Part shown: one piece after another, positions 42,819 through 52,127 of the stretch
Layout: the number at the start of each line of letters is the position of its first letter
How positions within the stretch are numbered: the stretch's first letter is position 1
NCBI RefSeq assembly: GCF_002968835.1
Contig: NZ_PKQK01000001.1
Span: 2,790,001-2,854,000, forward strand
Source: Paenibacillus sp. PCH8
Lineage (GTDB): Bacteria; Bacillota; Bacilli; Paenibacillales; Paenibacillaceae
Direction: 5' to 3'
DNA: 64,000 nucleotides
The notes under the pieces: model-generated
What the model was told of the DNA's origin: nothing
Seen by the model: the letters and a program-made list of their open reading frames with translations, nothing else
Database searches by the model: none
Program-made: the position numbers and the translations under genes

Positions 42819-44261
42819 TTAAGCTCTGTTTGATAATTGGTGTATTTGTTGTTCAATAAATTTTAATTTTGTATCTATAATGTCCAAACTTGGGATTTCA
42901 GCTTGTAATGCTTTTAGTATGGATACCGCTTCGGCAAAGTGACCATTGAGCACAAGAAGATCTGAGCGCAGCAACTCGGCTTTCCACATATGAATGCTCT
43001 GATCAGGAGCAACGGTTCCGCGATAGGTATGAAAACCGTTGGAAGCTGCACTCACATGTTTGTAGGCTCCTTCTAATAATTTCTGAGCCTTAGATACGGC
43101 TATGCTTGCCAATAAGAAGTGGGCGTCCGGATAATCAGGATGTAGTGCAAGAGCTTTAGAATAAGATTTTTCAGCTGCTTCAAGTTTGTTTTGGGAACTA
43201 TAGATTTTTCCCATCAACATGTGAATTTCTGCTATTCGCCCGAAATAACGATTAGACTCGGCTAATTCAAGAGCTTTAGCAAAGTAAAACAATGAGCTCT
43301 GTTTATCTTCAGTACTCATTGTTTCACGCCCAAGAAAATACCACCATCCTGGGTTTGTGGGCTCTTCTTTCGACATCATTCTTAAAAGGTTGATATTGCG
43401 TGTTATTTTGTTTTTTTGAGCTTTGATTTCAGGTTCATAACCATCGTGATGCAGACGAATTCCAATAGGCTTATGCAGAACGTTAGAAGTAAAAACCCCT
43501 TCTTTTTCTGTGGCAATCTGCTCATGAATTCTTCCGTTATAATGAATCCCTCTGTTTGTCTGGAAAAAACGTGGAACGGAATATTCCGTGACATGACCGT
43601 TTTTTACATAGTTAATTAAGCAAGGCTGCAGCGCAGGAATATAAGTATTCATGCTGCTGTAAATTCCCGCCGCAAGTCGAATTAGTCTACTATCATCCTC
43701 ATGAAGCCACTCATCTGCATCCAACCAGAACACCCAATCTGAAGTGACATGTCGCAGTGCTTCATTGCGTAATTCCGCGAAACTATCATTCCACTCCCTT
43801 TGATGAACTTGGACTTGTGGATATTTTTGAAGTAGGCTCAAGGTTAGGTCTGTTGAGCCGGAATCTATAACGATTATTTCATCGACAGCATCTACAATAC
43901 TCTCAATGCATCTCTCTATGCTCCGTTCTTCATCTTTTACAATAAGAGCTGCAGAGATCGTAACCTTGGGAGTAGACAGGAGCTTTTCGATGTCTTCACT
44001 CACGACTTCATCGCGGGTCACCTTTTGCAATTCGCTCTGCATGAATTGCATCCATTTCCCTTTAGGATCAAGAAACAAAGCACGGTCGAATAGGAGCTGA
44101 GCTGTGTTTCCTTTACCTTGTTTCATCAGGGCCTCCCCAAACAATAGCCAACCTTGGCCATCTATGGGGAACTCCTGTACATGTTTTTTAGCAGCTAATT
44201 CAGCTAAGTGGTATGAATGACTCAATATTAAGTCAGATATGTGCTTATGTCTGGGATCCAT
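42819..44261 (-). CDS. TPR-containing family 2 glycosyltransferase
   Basis: 480-aa cytoplasmic enzyme. About 1-85: TPR-like helices (WLLFGEALMKQGKGNTAQLL). About 98-230: GT-A catalytic domain (ISAALIVKDEERSIERCIES, IIVIDSGSTDLT, FAELRNEALRHV) with the metal-binding DxD-like motif FWLDADEWL. About 305-475: further TPRs (GKIYSSQNKLEAAEKSYSKA). This layout is that of SunS-like or TPR-GT2 enzymes that glycosylate proteins or peptides. It is the only cytoplasmic product in an operon of three exported proteins and follows the repeat adhesin by 30 bases, so modification of that adhesin is a good guess but unproven. Confidence 0.8.
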   Translation of the reverse strand: MDPRHKHISDLILSHSYHLAELAAKKHVQEFPIDGQGWLLFGEALMKQGKGNTAQLLFDRALFLDPKGKWMQFMQSELQKVTRDEVVSEDIEKLLSTPKVTISAALIVKDEERSIERCIESIVDAVDEIIVIDSGSTDLTLSLLQKYPQVQVHQREWNDSFAELRNEALRHVTSDWVFWLDADEWLHEDDSRLIRLAAGIYSSMNTYIPALQPCLINYVKNGHVTEYSVPRFFQTNRGIHYNGRIHEQIATEKEGVFTSNVLHKPIGIRLHHDGYEPEIKAQKNKITRNINLLRMMSKEEPTNPGWWYFLGRETMSTEDKQSSLFYFAKALELAESNRYFGRIAEIHMLMGKIYSSQNKLEAAEKSYSKALALHPDYPDAHFLLASIAVSKAQKLLEGAYKHVSAASNGFHTYRGTVAPDQSIHMWKAELLRSDLLVLNGHFAEAVSILKALQAEIPSLDIIDTKLKFIEQQIHQLSNRA

Positions 44262-44291
44262 GATTGTTCCTTCCGTGTGAAAATTTCTGAA

Positions 44292-47200
44292 TTATTTGTT
44301 GTTCGGTTCAATGTGAATAACATTGGTGACCGTAAAACGTTTTTCATCAATGGCTCTAATATTCAAACTAAACGGGTTCGTGACAATACCTGAGAAAGAT
44401 AGGATATTTCCGTCCACCCAGGCACTTATTGAACCACTGCTGTTATTTCCGTCAATAACAAATGAAAGAGGGTCGTTGTCTCGATCTCGGAAATACGAAT
44501 TCAGGTCAATCTGCGTGAGTGTTCCACTGGCTTGAACCACCCCATGAGATACCGGTTCCGGCACAAAATTCAACGTGCTAGTCAGATCCGCGTACAGGCC
44601 TTGCGGATCCGTCGCTCGCACGGTGAAGGACGTCGGCATCGTTGGCGTTCCGCCCAGATATAACTCGCTGCCCCACAGACTCACACTCAGGCCACTGAGC
44701 GCATCCGGCTCCTGCACCAGCGCATAGGAGAGCGCATCGCCATTGGGATCTTGGAACAAATAGGACGTATCCAAAAATCCGGGAATGAAGTCATTCGTAT
44801 TCGGATCGAATGTAATCATAGGCGAACTCACGATCAGTGGTGCCAAGTTTTCGCCCTGAATTTGTATGATATTGTGCACTGACCAGCCTTTAGGATCAGT
44901 GGCAGAAACCTGCAAGTTGACAGGCTGAATAATGGACCCGCTATAGGTTAACAGGTTGCCATCAATGTGAGCATACGCCGCGTGGCTGGTCCCTTCTAGA
45001 GCAAAGACCAACGGGTCGTTGTCTCGATCTCGGAAATACGAATTCAAGTCAATCTGCGTGAGTGTTCCGCTGGCTTGAACTACCCCATGAGATACCGGTT
45101 CCGGCACAAAATTCAACGTGCTAGTGAGATCCGCGTACAGTCCTTGCGGATCCGTCGCTCGCACGGTGAAGGACGTCGGCATCGTTGGCGTTCCGCCCAG
45201 ATATAACTCGCTGCCCCACAGACTCACACTCAGGCCACTGAGCGCATCCGGCTCCTGCACCAGCGCATAGGAGAGCGCATCGCCATTCGGATCTTGGAAT
45301 AAGTAGGACGTATCCAAAAAGCCGGGAATGAAGTCATTCGTATTCGGATCGAATGTAATCATAGGCGAACTCACGATCAGTGGTGCCAAGTTTTCGCCCT
45401 GAATTTGTATGATATTGTGCACTGACCAGCCTTTAGGATCAGTGGCAGAAACCTGCAAGTTGACGGGCTGAATAATGGACCCGCTATACGTTAACAAGTT
45501 GTCATCAATATGAGCATACGCCGCGTGGCTGGTCCCTTCCAGAGCAAAGACCAATGGGTCGTTGTCTCGATCTTGGAAATACGAATTCAGGTCAATCTGC
45601 GTGCGTGTTCCACTGGCTTGAACGACCCCATGAGACACTGGTTCTGGCACAAAGTTCAACGTGCTAGTGAGATCCGCGTACAGGCCTTGCGGATCCGTCG
45701 CTCGCACGGTGAAGGACGTCGGCATCGTTGGCGTTCCGCCAAAGAACAACTTGTTGCCCCATAGTAGACTCAGACTCAGCCCACTGAGCGCATCCGGCTC
45801 CTGCACCAGCGCATAGGATAGCGCATCGCCATTGGGATCCTGGAAAAAGTACGATGTATTCCAATAGCTTGGAATGAAGTCATTCGTATTCGGATCGAAT
45901 GTAATCATAGGCGAACTCACGATCAGTGGTGCCAAGTTTTCGCCCTGAATTTGTATGATATTGTGCACTGACCAGCCTTTAGGATCAGTGGCAGAAACCT
46001 GCAAGTTGACGGGCTGAATAATGGACCCGCTATACGTTAACAAGTTGTCATCGATGTGAGCATACGCTGCGTGGCTAGTCCCTTCCAAAGCAAAGACTAA
46101 CGGGTCGTTGTCTCGATCTTGGAAATACGAATTCAGGTCAATCTGCGTGCGTGTTCCGCTGGCTTGAACTACCCCATGAGATACCGGTTCCGGCACAAAA
46201 TTCAACGTGCTAGTCAGATCCGCGTACAGTCCTTGCGGATCCGTCGCTCGCACGGTGAAGGACGTCGGCATCGTTGGCGTTCCGCCAAAGAACAACTTGT
46301 TGCCCCATAGTAGACTCAGACTCAGCCCACTGAGCGCATCCGGCTCCTGCACCAGCGCATAGGATAGCGCATCGCCATTGGGATCCTGGAAAAAGTACGA
46401 TGTATTCCAATAGCTTGGAATGAAGTCATTCGTATTCGGATCGAATGTAATCATAGGCGAACTCACGATCAGTGGTGCCAAGTTTTCGCCCTGAATTTGT
46501 ATGATATTGTGCACTGACCAGCCTTTAGGATCAGTGGCAGAAACCTGCAAGTTGACGGGCTGAATAATGGACCCGCTATACGTTAACAAGTTGTCATCAA
46601 TATGAGCATACGCCGCGTGGCTAGTCCCTTCCAGAGCAAAGACCAACGGGTCGTTGTCTCGATCTCGGAAATACGAATTCAGGTCAATCTGCGTGCGTGT
46701 TCCGCTGGCTTGAACCACCCCATGAGATACCGGTTCCGGCACAAAATTCAACGTGCTAGTCAGATCCGCGTACAGTCCTTGCGGATCCGTCGCTCGCACG
46801 GTGAAGGACGTCGGCATCGTTGGCGTTCCGCCCAGATATAACTCGCTGCCCCACAGACTCACACTCAGGCCACTGAGCGCATCCGGCTCCTGCACCAGCG
46901 CATAGGAGAGCGCATCGCCATTCGGATCTTGGAATAAGTAGGACGTATCCAAAAAGCCGGGAATGAAGTCATTCGTATTCGGATCGAATGTAATCATAGG
47001 CGAACTCACGATCAGTGGTGCCAAGTTTTCGCCCTGAATTTGTATGATATTGTGCACTGACCAGCCTTTAGGATCAGTGGCAGAAACCTGCAAGTTGACG
47101 GGCTGAATAATGGATCCGCTATAGGTTAACAAGTTGCCATCGATGTGAGCATACGCTGCGTGGCTAGTCCCTTCCAAAGCAAAGACTAACGGGTCGTTGT

Positions 47201-47495
47201 CCCGATCTCGGAAATACGAATTCAGGTCAATCTGCGTGCGTGTTCCACTGGCTTGAACGACCCCATGAGACACTGGTTCTGGCACAAAGTTCAACGTGCT
47301 AGTGAGATCCGCGTACAGGCCTTGCGGATCCGTCGCTCGCACGGTGAAAGACGTCGGTATCGTTGGTGTTCCCCCAGGTATAACTCGCTGCCCCACAGAC
47401 TCACACTCAGACCACTGAGGACATCTGGTTCCTGCACCAACGCATAGGAGAGCGCATCGCCATTGGGATCCTGGAAAAAGTACGATGTATTCCAA
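44292..47495 (-). CDS. Repeat adhesin, C-terminal part (frame 2)
   Basis: C-terminal part of the gene starting at 49156; this frame is entered near the C5 run at 47371-47375 (G5 in the message), and upstream of that point it is spurious. It carries five complete copies of the about 181-residue repeat plus a final half-unit ending in DEKRFTVTNVIHIEPNNK. Each repeat has two Ig/cadherin-like (CADG-type) beta domains: NLAPLIVSSPMITFDPNTND ... QDPNGDALSYALVQ ... FTVRATDPQGLYADLTSTLN, then GVVQASGTRTQIDLNSYF ... DNDPLVFALEG ... QVSATDPKGWSVHNIIQIQG. No LPXTG or SLH anchor is present at the C-terminus. Confidence 0.7.
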   Translation of the reverse strand: MEYIVLFPGSQWRCALLCVGAGTRCPQWSECESVGQRVIPGGTPTIPTSFTVRATDPQGLYADLTSTLNFVPEPVSHGVVQASGTRTQIDLNSYFRDRDNDPLVFALEGTSHAAYAHIDGNLLTYSGSIIQPVNLQVSATDPKGWSVHNIIQIQGENLAPLIVSSPMITFDPNTNDFIPGFLDTSYLFQDPNGDALSYALVQEPDALSGLSVSLWGSELYLGGTPTMPTSFTVRATDPQGLYADLTSTLNFVPEPVSHGVVQASGTRTQIDLNSYFRDRDNDPLVFALEGTSHAAYAHIDDNLLTYSGSIIQPVNLQVSATDPKGWSVHNIIQIQGENLAPLIVSSPMITFDPNTNDFIPSYWNTSYFFQDPNGDALSYALVQEPDALSGLSLSLLWGNKLFFGGTPTMPTSFTVRATDPQGLYADLTSTLNFVPEPVSHGVVQASGTRTQIDLNSYFQDRDNDPLVFALEGTSHAAYAHIDDNLLTYSGSIIQPVNLQVSATDPKGWSVHNIIQIQGENLAPLIVSSPMITFDPNTNDFIPSYWNTSYFFQDPNGDALSYALVQEPDALSGLSLSLLWGNKLFFGGTPTMPTSFTVRATDPQGLYADLTSTLNFVPEPVSHGVVQASGTRTQIDLNSYFQDRDNDPLVFALEGTSHAAYAHIDDNLLTYSGSIIQPVNLQVSATDPKGWSVHNIIQIQGENLAPLIVSSPMITFDPNTNDFIPGFLDTSYLFQDPNGDALSYALVQEPDALSGLSVSLWGSELYLGGTPTMPTSFTVRATDPQGLYADLTSTLNFVPEPVSHGVVQASGTLTQIDLNSYFRDRDNDPLVFALEGTSHAAYAHIDGNLLTYSGSIIQPVNLQVSATDPKGWSVHNIIQIQGENLAPLIVSSPMITFDPNTNDFIPGFLDTSYLFQDPNGDALSYALVQEPDALSGLSVSLWGSELYLGGTPTMPTSFTVRATDPQGLYADLTSTLNFVPEPVSHGVVQASGTLTQIDLNSYFRDRDNDPLSFVIDGNNSSGSISAWVDGNILSFSGIVTNPFSLNIRAIDEKRFTVTNVIHIEPNNK

Positions 47496-48660
47496 TAGCT
47501 TGGAATGAAGTCATTCGTATTCGGATCGAATGTAATCATAGGCGAACTCACGATCAGTGGTGCCAAGTTTTCGCCCTGAATTTGTATGATATTGTGCACT
47601 GACCAGCCTTTAGGATCAGTGGCAGAAACCTGCAAGTTGACGGGCTGAATAATGGATCCGCTATAGGTTAACAAGTTGTCATCAATATGAGCATACGCCG
47701 CGTGGCTGGTCCCTTCTAGAGCAAAGACCAACGGGTCGTTGTCTCGATCTCGGAAATACGAATTCAGGTCAATCTGCGTACGTGTACCGCTAGCTTGAAC
47801 GACCCCATGAGATACCGGTTCTGGCACAAAGTTCAACGTGCTAGTCAGATCGGCGTACAGTCCGCGTGGATCTGTTGCTCGTACGGTGAAGGACGTCGGC
47901 ATCGTTGGCGTTCCGCCAAAGAACAACTTGTTGCCCCATAGTAGACTCAGACTCAGCCCACTGAGGTCGTCCGGTCCCTGCACCAACGCATAGGAGAGCG
48001 CATCGCCATTGGGATCCTGGAAAAAGTACGACGTATTCCAATAGCTTGGAATGAAGTCATTCGTATTCGGATCGAACGTAATCATAGGCGAACTCACGAT
48101 CAGTGGTGCCAAGTTTTCGCCCTGAATTTGTATGATATTGTGCACTGACCAGCCTTTAGGATCAGTGGCAGAAACCTGCAAGTTGATGGGCTGAATAATG
48201 GACCCGCTATACGTTAACAAGTTGTCATCAATATGAGCATACGCCGCGTGGCTGGTCCCTTCCAGAGCAAAGACCAATGGGTCGTTGTCTCGATCTTGGA
48301 AATACGAATTCAGGTCAATCTGCGTGCGTGTTCCACTGGCTTGAACGACCCCATGAGACACTGGTTCTGGCACAAAATTCAACGTGCTAGTGAGATCGGC
48401 ATACAGTCCTCGTGGATCCGTCGCTCGCACGGTGAAGGACGTCGGCATCGTTGGCGTTCCGCCCAGATATAACTCGCTGCCCCACAGACTCACACTCAGC
48501 CCACTGAGGTCATCCGGTCCTTGCACCAACGCATAGGAGAGAGCATCGCCATTGGGATCTTGGAACAAGTAGGACGTATCCAAAAAGTTTGGAATGAACT
48601 CATTCGTATTCGGATCGAATGTAATGAGCGGCGAGCTTACGATTAAGGGTGCTAGGTTTG
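44500..48660 (-). repeat. About eight tandem 543-bp repeats
   Basis: Near-identical units of about 543 bp. The first half of the unit comes in two interchangeable versions: FLDTSYLF with SLWGSELYLGG, or YWNTSYFF with LLWGNKLFFGG. Copies differ by a few scattered bases (for example RDRD/QDRD, DDN/DGN), as expected from gene conversion or unequal crossing-over. Confidence 0.9.
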
Positions 48661-49156
48661 AACCATTGTCGTTCGGCTTGGAAAAGGCACGAGATTCAAT
48701 TCCTTCTAACATCATTCTTACGTCACTTGCAACAGCAGAAGAAGGGGAGATATTCAGGAAATTCACAATATCCCCTATGTCTAAAATGCCATCTGTTCCA
48801 GCAGTAACAGCTTTAATCACAAAAGATTGAACGAAAGTATTTTCTAGATTAGAAATGACCAAATTAAAAAATGTGCTTCCCTCTTTTAAAGGTTCAATGC
48901 TTAGTGTGTTTCCTGATTCGGTTGAAACCGTTATTACGTTTTTATTATCTTTAGATGTTATGTAATTATAGCTAGGGTCTACCCTGAGACTTACCTTACT
49001 ATTAGAAGAAAGTGTCATATTCTTGTTGGGTTGCATACTTGGTGACGCTCTAGCAATTTGAACAAATGGAGAAACTTGAGAAGTTAGTATCATTGCTAAA
49101 GATATGACAGCAGTTGTTTTCTTTTTTAAATTTTTCTTATTAGAACGCTTTTTCAT
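47291..49156 (-). CDS. Repeat adhesin, signal peptide and N-terminal repeats (frame 1)
   Basis: Start of a secreted repeat protein: basic N-terminus, signal peptide about 1-38 (VISLAMILTSQVSPFVQIAR AS), a unique domain (about 40-165; LRVDPSYNYITSKDNKN, DGILDIGDIVNFLNISPSS) and the first three Ig/cadherin-like double repeats. The frame is lost at SELYLGEHQRYRR, where every other repeat has SELYLGGTPTMPTS. The missing base is in a G5 run (47371-47375 on the complement). Corrected, one gene 44292-49156 encodes about 1,621 aa with eight repeats. It heads the four-gene minus-strand operon; adhesive or filamentous surface function is inferred. Confidence 0.7.
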   Translation of the reverse strand: MKKRSNKKNLKKKTTAVISLAMILTSQVSPFVQIARASPSMQPNKNMTLSSNSKVSLRVDPSYNYITSKDNKNVITVSTESGNTLSIEPLKEGSTFFNLVISNLENTFVQSFVIKAVTAGTDGILDIGDIVNFLNISPSSAVASDVRMMLEGIESRAFSKPNDNGSNLAPLIVSSPLITFDPNTNEFIPNFLDTSYLFQDPNGDALSYALVQGPDDLSGLSVSLWGSELYLGGTPTMPTSFTVRATDPRGLYADLTSTLNFVPEPVSHGVVQASGTRTQIDLNSYFQDRDNDPLVFALEGTSHAAYAHIDDNLLTYSGSIIQPINLQVSATDPKGWSVHNIIQIQGENLAPLIVSSPMITFDPNTNDFIPSYWNTSYFFQDPNGDALSYALVQGPDDLSGLSLSLLWGNKLFFGGTPTMPTSFTVRATDPRGLYADLTSTLNFVPEPVSHGVVQASGTRTQIDLNSYFRDRDNDPLVFALEGTSHAAYAHIDDNLLTYSGSIIQPVNLQVSATDPKGWSVHNIIQIQGENLAPLIVSSPMITFDPNTNDFIPSYWNTSYFFQDPNGDALSYALVQEPDVLSGLSVSLWGSELYLGEHQRYRRLSPCERRIRKACTRISLAR

Positions 49157-49475
49157 TATTAACCTCCAAAATCTGTAGTTCTTTAGTAGTATATCGACGT
49201 TAATTACGATGTTAATTAGAATTTTCTTATTTTATGACATATGAAGATTAAATTCTGTTATAAATAACTTAATTTGGAAAAAAACGCAAGAGAAACTTAC
49301 ATTTGCAGATAGCCTATTGTCATTTCCATAGGTAGGCGCTTTGCACGAAAGGCGGCCTTTTTGTTGTATGAAAAATATAAAAATAAGCATATGTATTCAG
49401 GGCAGTTTATTATATGATGAGTATTATTATTTTGCATCGTAGAGAGCATGAACAGAAAGAGAGTGGTGGTGTACC
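49157..49475. other. Divergent intergenic region, repeat adhesin / permease
   Basis: AT-rich, no gene. It should hold promoters for both flanking transcripts, but I could not fix convincing -35/-10 pairs. An imperfect GC hairpin with T5 lies at about 49333-49365. Confidence 0.35.
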
Positions 49476-50822
49476 ATGCAGGAAGCAACGTTAACAAGAG
49501 GATTAAAGAACAGGCATGTGCAACTGATGGCGATTGGAGGTGCGATTGGTACAGGTCTGTTTCTCGGAGCAGGTAAAACGATCCAACTGACAGGGCCATC
49601 CATTTTGCTGGCTTACATCATTACGGGAATCGTGCTGTTCCTCATTATGCGAGCATTGGGCGAACTGCTTCTCAGCAATTTGCAGTATCATTCCTTTGTC
49701 GATTTTGTACGTGATTACCTGGGAAATATGACAGCATTCATTACTGGATGGACCTACTGGTTCTGTTGGATTTCCATTGCTATGGCTGACATTACCGCCG
49801 TTGGATTATACACGCAGTTCTGGTTTCCCGATGTACCTCAGTGGATGCCGGGTCTCATTGCACTGGTCATTTTGCTAATTATGAATCTGGCTACGGTCAA
49901 GCTGTTTGGGGAAATGGAATTCTGGTTTGCTCTGATTAAAGTAATAGCCATTCTGGCCCTCATTGTCGTTGGTTTATACATGATTTTTAAAGGTTTTACC
50001 ACCGATCAGGGTCCTGCGAGTTTCACCAATCTGTGGACTCATGGGGGATGGTTCCCGAATGGGCTGCATGGATTTATCATATCGTTCCAGATGGTGGTGT
50101 TTGCTTTTGTAGGCATGGAACTGGTGGGACTGACAGCGGGGGAAACCGAGAACCCGGAGAAGGTTATCCCGAGAGCGATTAATCAGATCCCGATCCGGGT
50201 GCTACTCTTTTATGTGGGTGCGTTGTTCATTATCATGAGCATCTACCCTTGGAACGCCATTGTGCCTACGGAAAGTCCGTTTGTACAGGTGTTCGCAGCA
50301 GTAGGTATTGCGGCAGCTGCCGGTATTGTGAATTTTGTGGTACTGACGTCCGCAGCTTCGGCGTGTAACAGTGCCATTTTTAGTACAAGTCGTATGGTGT
50401 TCTCCATGGCAAAGGATCGCAGCGCACCCGAATCGTTTGCTCGTTTAAATAACAGGAAAGTTCCTTCCAATGCGCTATTTTTCTCCACGATCGTTATCCT
50501 GATCGCGATTGTTCTCAACTATATCATGCCGGAAGGGGTATTTACGCTAATCACCAGCGTGTCGACCGTGTGTTTTATTTTCGTCTGGGGTATCATGGTG
50601 ATCTGCCATCTCCGATATCGCCGCACCCAGCCGGAACTGGCAAGTCAGAGTCGCTTCAGACTGCCGCTGTATCCTTTTTCCAACTATCTGATTCTGGCAT
50701 TTCTAGCTTTTGTGTTGGTGGTCTTGGCGTTGGCTGAGGACACGCGAGTGGCGTTATTTGTCACCCCTGTGTGGTTTATTCTCATGGCAGTCATTTATAA
50801 ATTCAAAAAGAAAACGGTATAA
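49476..50822 (+). CDS. APC-family amino acid permease
   Basis: 448 aa with 12 predicted membrane helices. N-terminal RGLKNRHVQLMAIGGAIGTG LFLGAGKTI is the signature of the amino acid transporter subgroup that includes D-serine/D-alanine/glycine permease CycA, Bacillus AapA and aromatic permeases; GMELVGLTAGETENPEKVIP and the helix 8 SAASACNSAIFSTSRM block support this. Proton-driven amino acid import; D-Ala/Gly/Ser is likeliest but not proven. It stands alone with its own promoter region. Confidence 0.9.
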   Translation: MQEATLTRGLKNRHVQLMAIGGAIGTGLFLGAGKTIQLTGPSILLAYIITGIVLFLIMRALGELLLSNLQYHSFVDFVRDYLGNMTAFITGWTYWFCWISIAMADITAVGLYTQFWFPDVPQWMPGLIALVILLIMNLATVKLFGEMEFWFALIKVIAILALIVVGLYMIFKGFTTDQGPASFTNLWTHGGWFPNGLHGFIISFQMVVFAFVGMELVGLTAGETENPEKVIPRAINQIPIRVLLFYVGALFIIMSIYPWNAIVPTESPFVQVFAAVGIAAAAGIVNFVVLTSAASACNSAIFSTSRMVFSMAKDRSAPESFARLNNRKVPSNALFFSTIVILIAIVLNYIMPEGVFTLITSVSTVCFIFVWGIMVICHLRYRRTQPELASQSRFRLPLYPFSNYLILAFLAFVLVVLALAEDTRVALFVTPVWFILMAVIYKFKKKTV

Positions 50823-50864
50823 ACCAGAAAGCAGGCTGCCCCTAACTTCATATGATCCCCCGTA

Positions 50865-51096
50865 CTATATAAGTTGAACTAATCATTTACACGATAACGG
50901 AGAGGACAGAAAAAACCTGAAAAAGCGAAGCGTTCGCCTAAAAGCTTTCTGAAAGAAAGCTGCATCGGAAGCATACGCTATCACCCGATTTTCCCTTGCG
51001 AAAAGGGAATCAAAAAAATCTGGAGATAACAGCGATTGAAAGGTTATTCTGTCATCGTAGTGTCCGTGTAAATAATCTGTAGTTCAACTTATATAG
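50865..51096. repeat. MITE-like element, 232 bp
   Basis: Ends are exact inverted copies of CTATATAAGTTGAACTA (50865-50881 and 51080-51096); similarity of the ends extends to ATTTACACG with a small offset. No coding frame inside; several internal hairpins (GCGAAGCGTTCGC, AGCTTTCTGAAAGAAAGCT, TTCCC-GGGAA). A single left-end relative lies at 59913-59963. The rest of the region to 51334 holds no gene. Confidence 0.65.
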
Positions 51097-51334
51097 ACAG
51101 AAAAATCAGCCGATTACACTGTCTAGTATGGGGGATTTTTTATGGACAAAATCAGAAAACATGTTAACTATATGAACTTGCTAAAATTACATCCAAAACA
51201 TCATCAAGGATTGCCATATCTATCTGTAAGGTAAGGCAAAGAAATGAAATACATAAAAATGGTTATCCTGATATGGATGATTCTAAGTGGAGAAACTCGC
51301 AAGAGAAGTGTAAGCTGCAAAAATGTGTAAACAA

Positions 51335-51366
51335 AAAAGAGCAATCTCCTATGAGGTTGCTCTTTT
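51335..51366. terminator. Terminator of the SufR-like regulator gene
   Basis: AAAAGAGCAA-CT pairs with AG-TTGCTCTTTT around CCTATG, two bases beyond the stop on the minus strand; symmetrical, so it also stops plus-strand transcription. Confidence 0.8.
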
Positions 51367-51368
51367 CG

Positions 51369-52028
51369 TCATGGCTTATTTTGCCTAACGGTGTATACGC
51401 ATTTTGTTCCTCCTGCTAAAAGGTACTCTCCCCGTTCAATATGAACATTATTGCCTAGAACCGTTTTAAATAAATGTAATTCATTTTTGCATAACCCGGT
51501 ACATACTGCCGCCGCCTCACAGATCGGACAATGCTTCTCAATGAGTAGGAGACTGCCATCATCCTGCTCTTTAACCTCGGCCATATAACCTTCATTTGTG
51601 CGAATTTCGGCCAATTTCTCCAACTTTTCTCTAACACCCGATGCATTCCCAAGATGCTGAAGATATTGTTCTTGCATATTTTTATTCCGAACATCCAACA
51701 GCTTGTCCAGCCCTTCATTACCAAAGGCTTCCTTCATCGAATGGATGAGGCTGACGGATAAATCCGAATATCCGCTTGGGAAAAAACGATTAGCCGCGGG
51801 AGTTAATATCCATAGCTTGGTGGGTCGACCCATGGGACGGGCCTCTTCCACATTTGTAACCAATCCTTCTTCTTTTAGCGCATTCAGATGTTGACGAATA
51901 GCCATTCCGGATAACGAAAACTGAGAGGACAGTGCGACAACATCCATTCCCCCGCGCTCTTTTAACAGATCAATAATCGCTCTCCGGGTACTGGTCGAGA
52001 CATCCTTTTTGGTTTGATTTCCGCTCAT
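51369..52028 (-). CDS. SufR-like (COG2345) helix-turn-helix regulator with Cys cluster
   Basis: 219-aa repressor. N-terminal winged helix about 10-80 (RRAIIDLLKERGGMDVVALS, FSLSGMAIRQHLNALKEEG, GRPTKLWILTPAA). C-terminal cysteines Cys167, Cys170, Cys176 and Cys180 (HCPICEAAAVCTGLCKNEL) plus Cys210 (GTKCVY) suggest an iron-sulfur cluster or metal site, as in SufR of the same family. Its promoter overlaps an AACA-N4-TGTT palindrome, with a second copy 49 bases away ahead of the divergent MFS gene. Two HesB/A-type proteins lie four genes away, which fits iron-sulfur sensing. Probably represses itself and the divergent pump operon. Confidence 0.75.
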   Translation of the reverse strand: MSGNQTKKDVSTSTRRAIIDLLKERGGMDVVALSSQFSLSGMAIRQHLNALKEEGLVTNVEEARPMGRPTKLWILTPAANRFFPSGYSDLSVSLIHSMKEAFGNEGLDKLLDVRNKNMQEQYLQHLGNASGVREKLEKLAEIRTNEGYMAEVKEQDDGSLLLIEKHCPICEAAAVCTGLCKNELHLFKTVLGNNVHIERGEYLLAGGTKCVYTVRQNKP

Positions 52029-52072
52029 GGTGCACCTCCTTTTAAAGCAACTGAATCTACATCACTCCCTAC

Positions 52073-52101
52073 ATTTTAAACAAAAATGTTGACAAAGTCA
52101 A
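52073..52101 (-). promoter_or_regulatory. Promoter of the SufR-like gene
   Basis: Minus strand TTGACT (52101-52096), 17-bp spacer, TAAAAT (52078-52073). The palindrome at 52079-52090 lies in the spacer. Confidence 0.55.
52079..52090. promoter_or_regulatory. Operator copy 1, AACAAAAATGTT
   Basis: Palindrome AACA-N4-TGTT between -35 and -10 of the regulator promoter; identical core recurs at 52128-52139, and the extended identity AAACAAAAATGTT is 13 bases. Confidence 0.55.
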
Positions 52102-52127
52102 AGCTGAACTGTAGCTTAGACATTATA

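Noticed and set aside
45510-48472. Plus-strand frames of 60-85 codons within the adhesin repeats
   Set aside because: They recur with each repeat, are antisense shadows and have no start signals.
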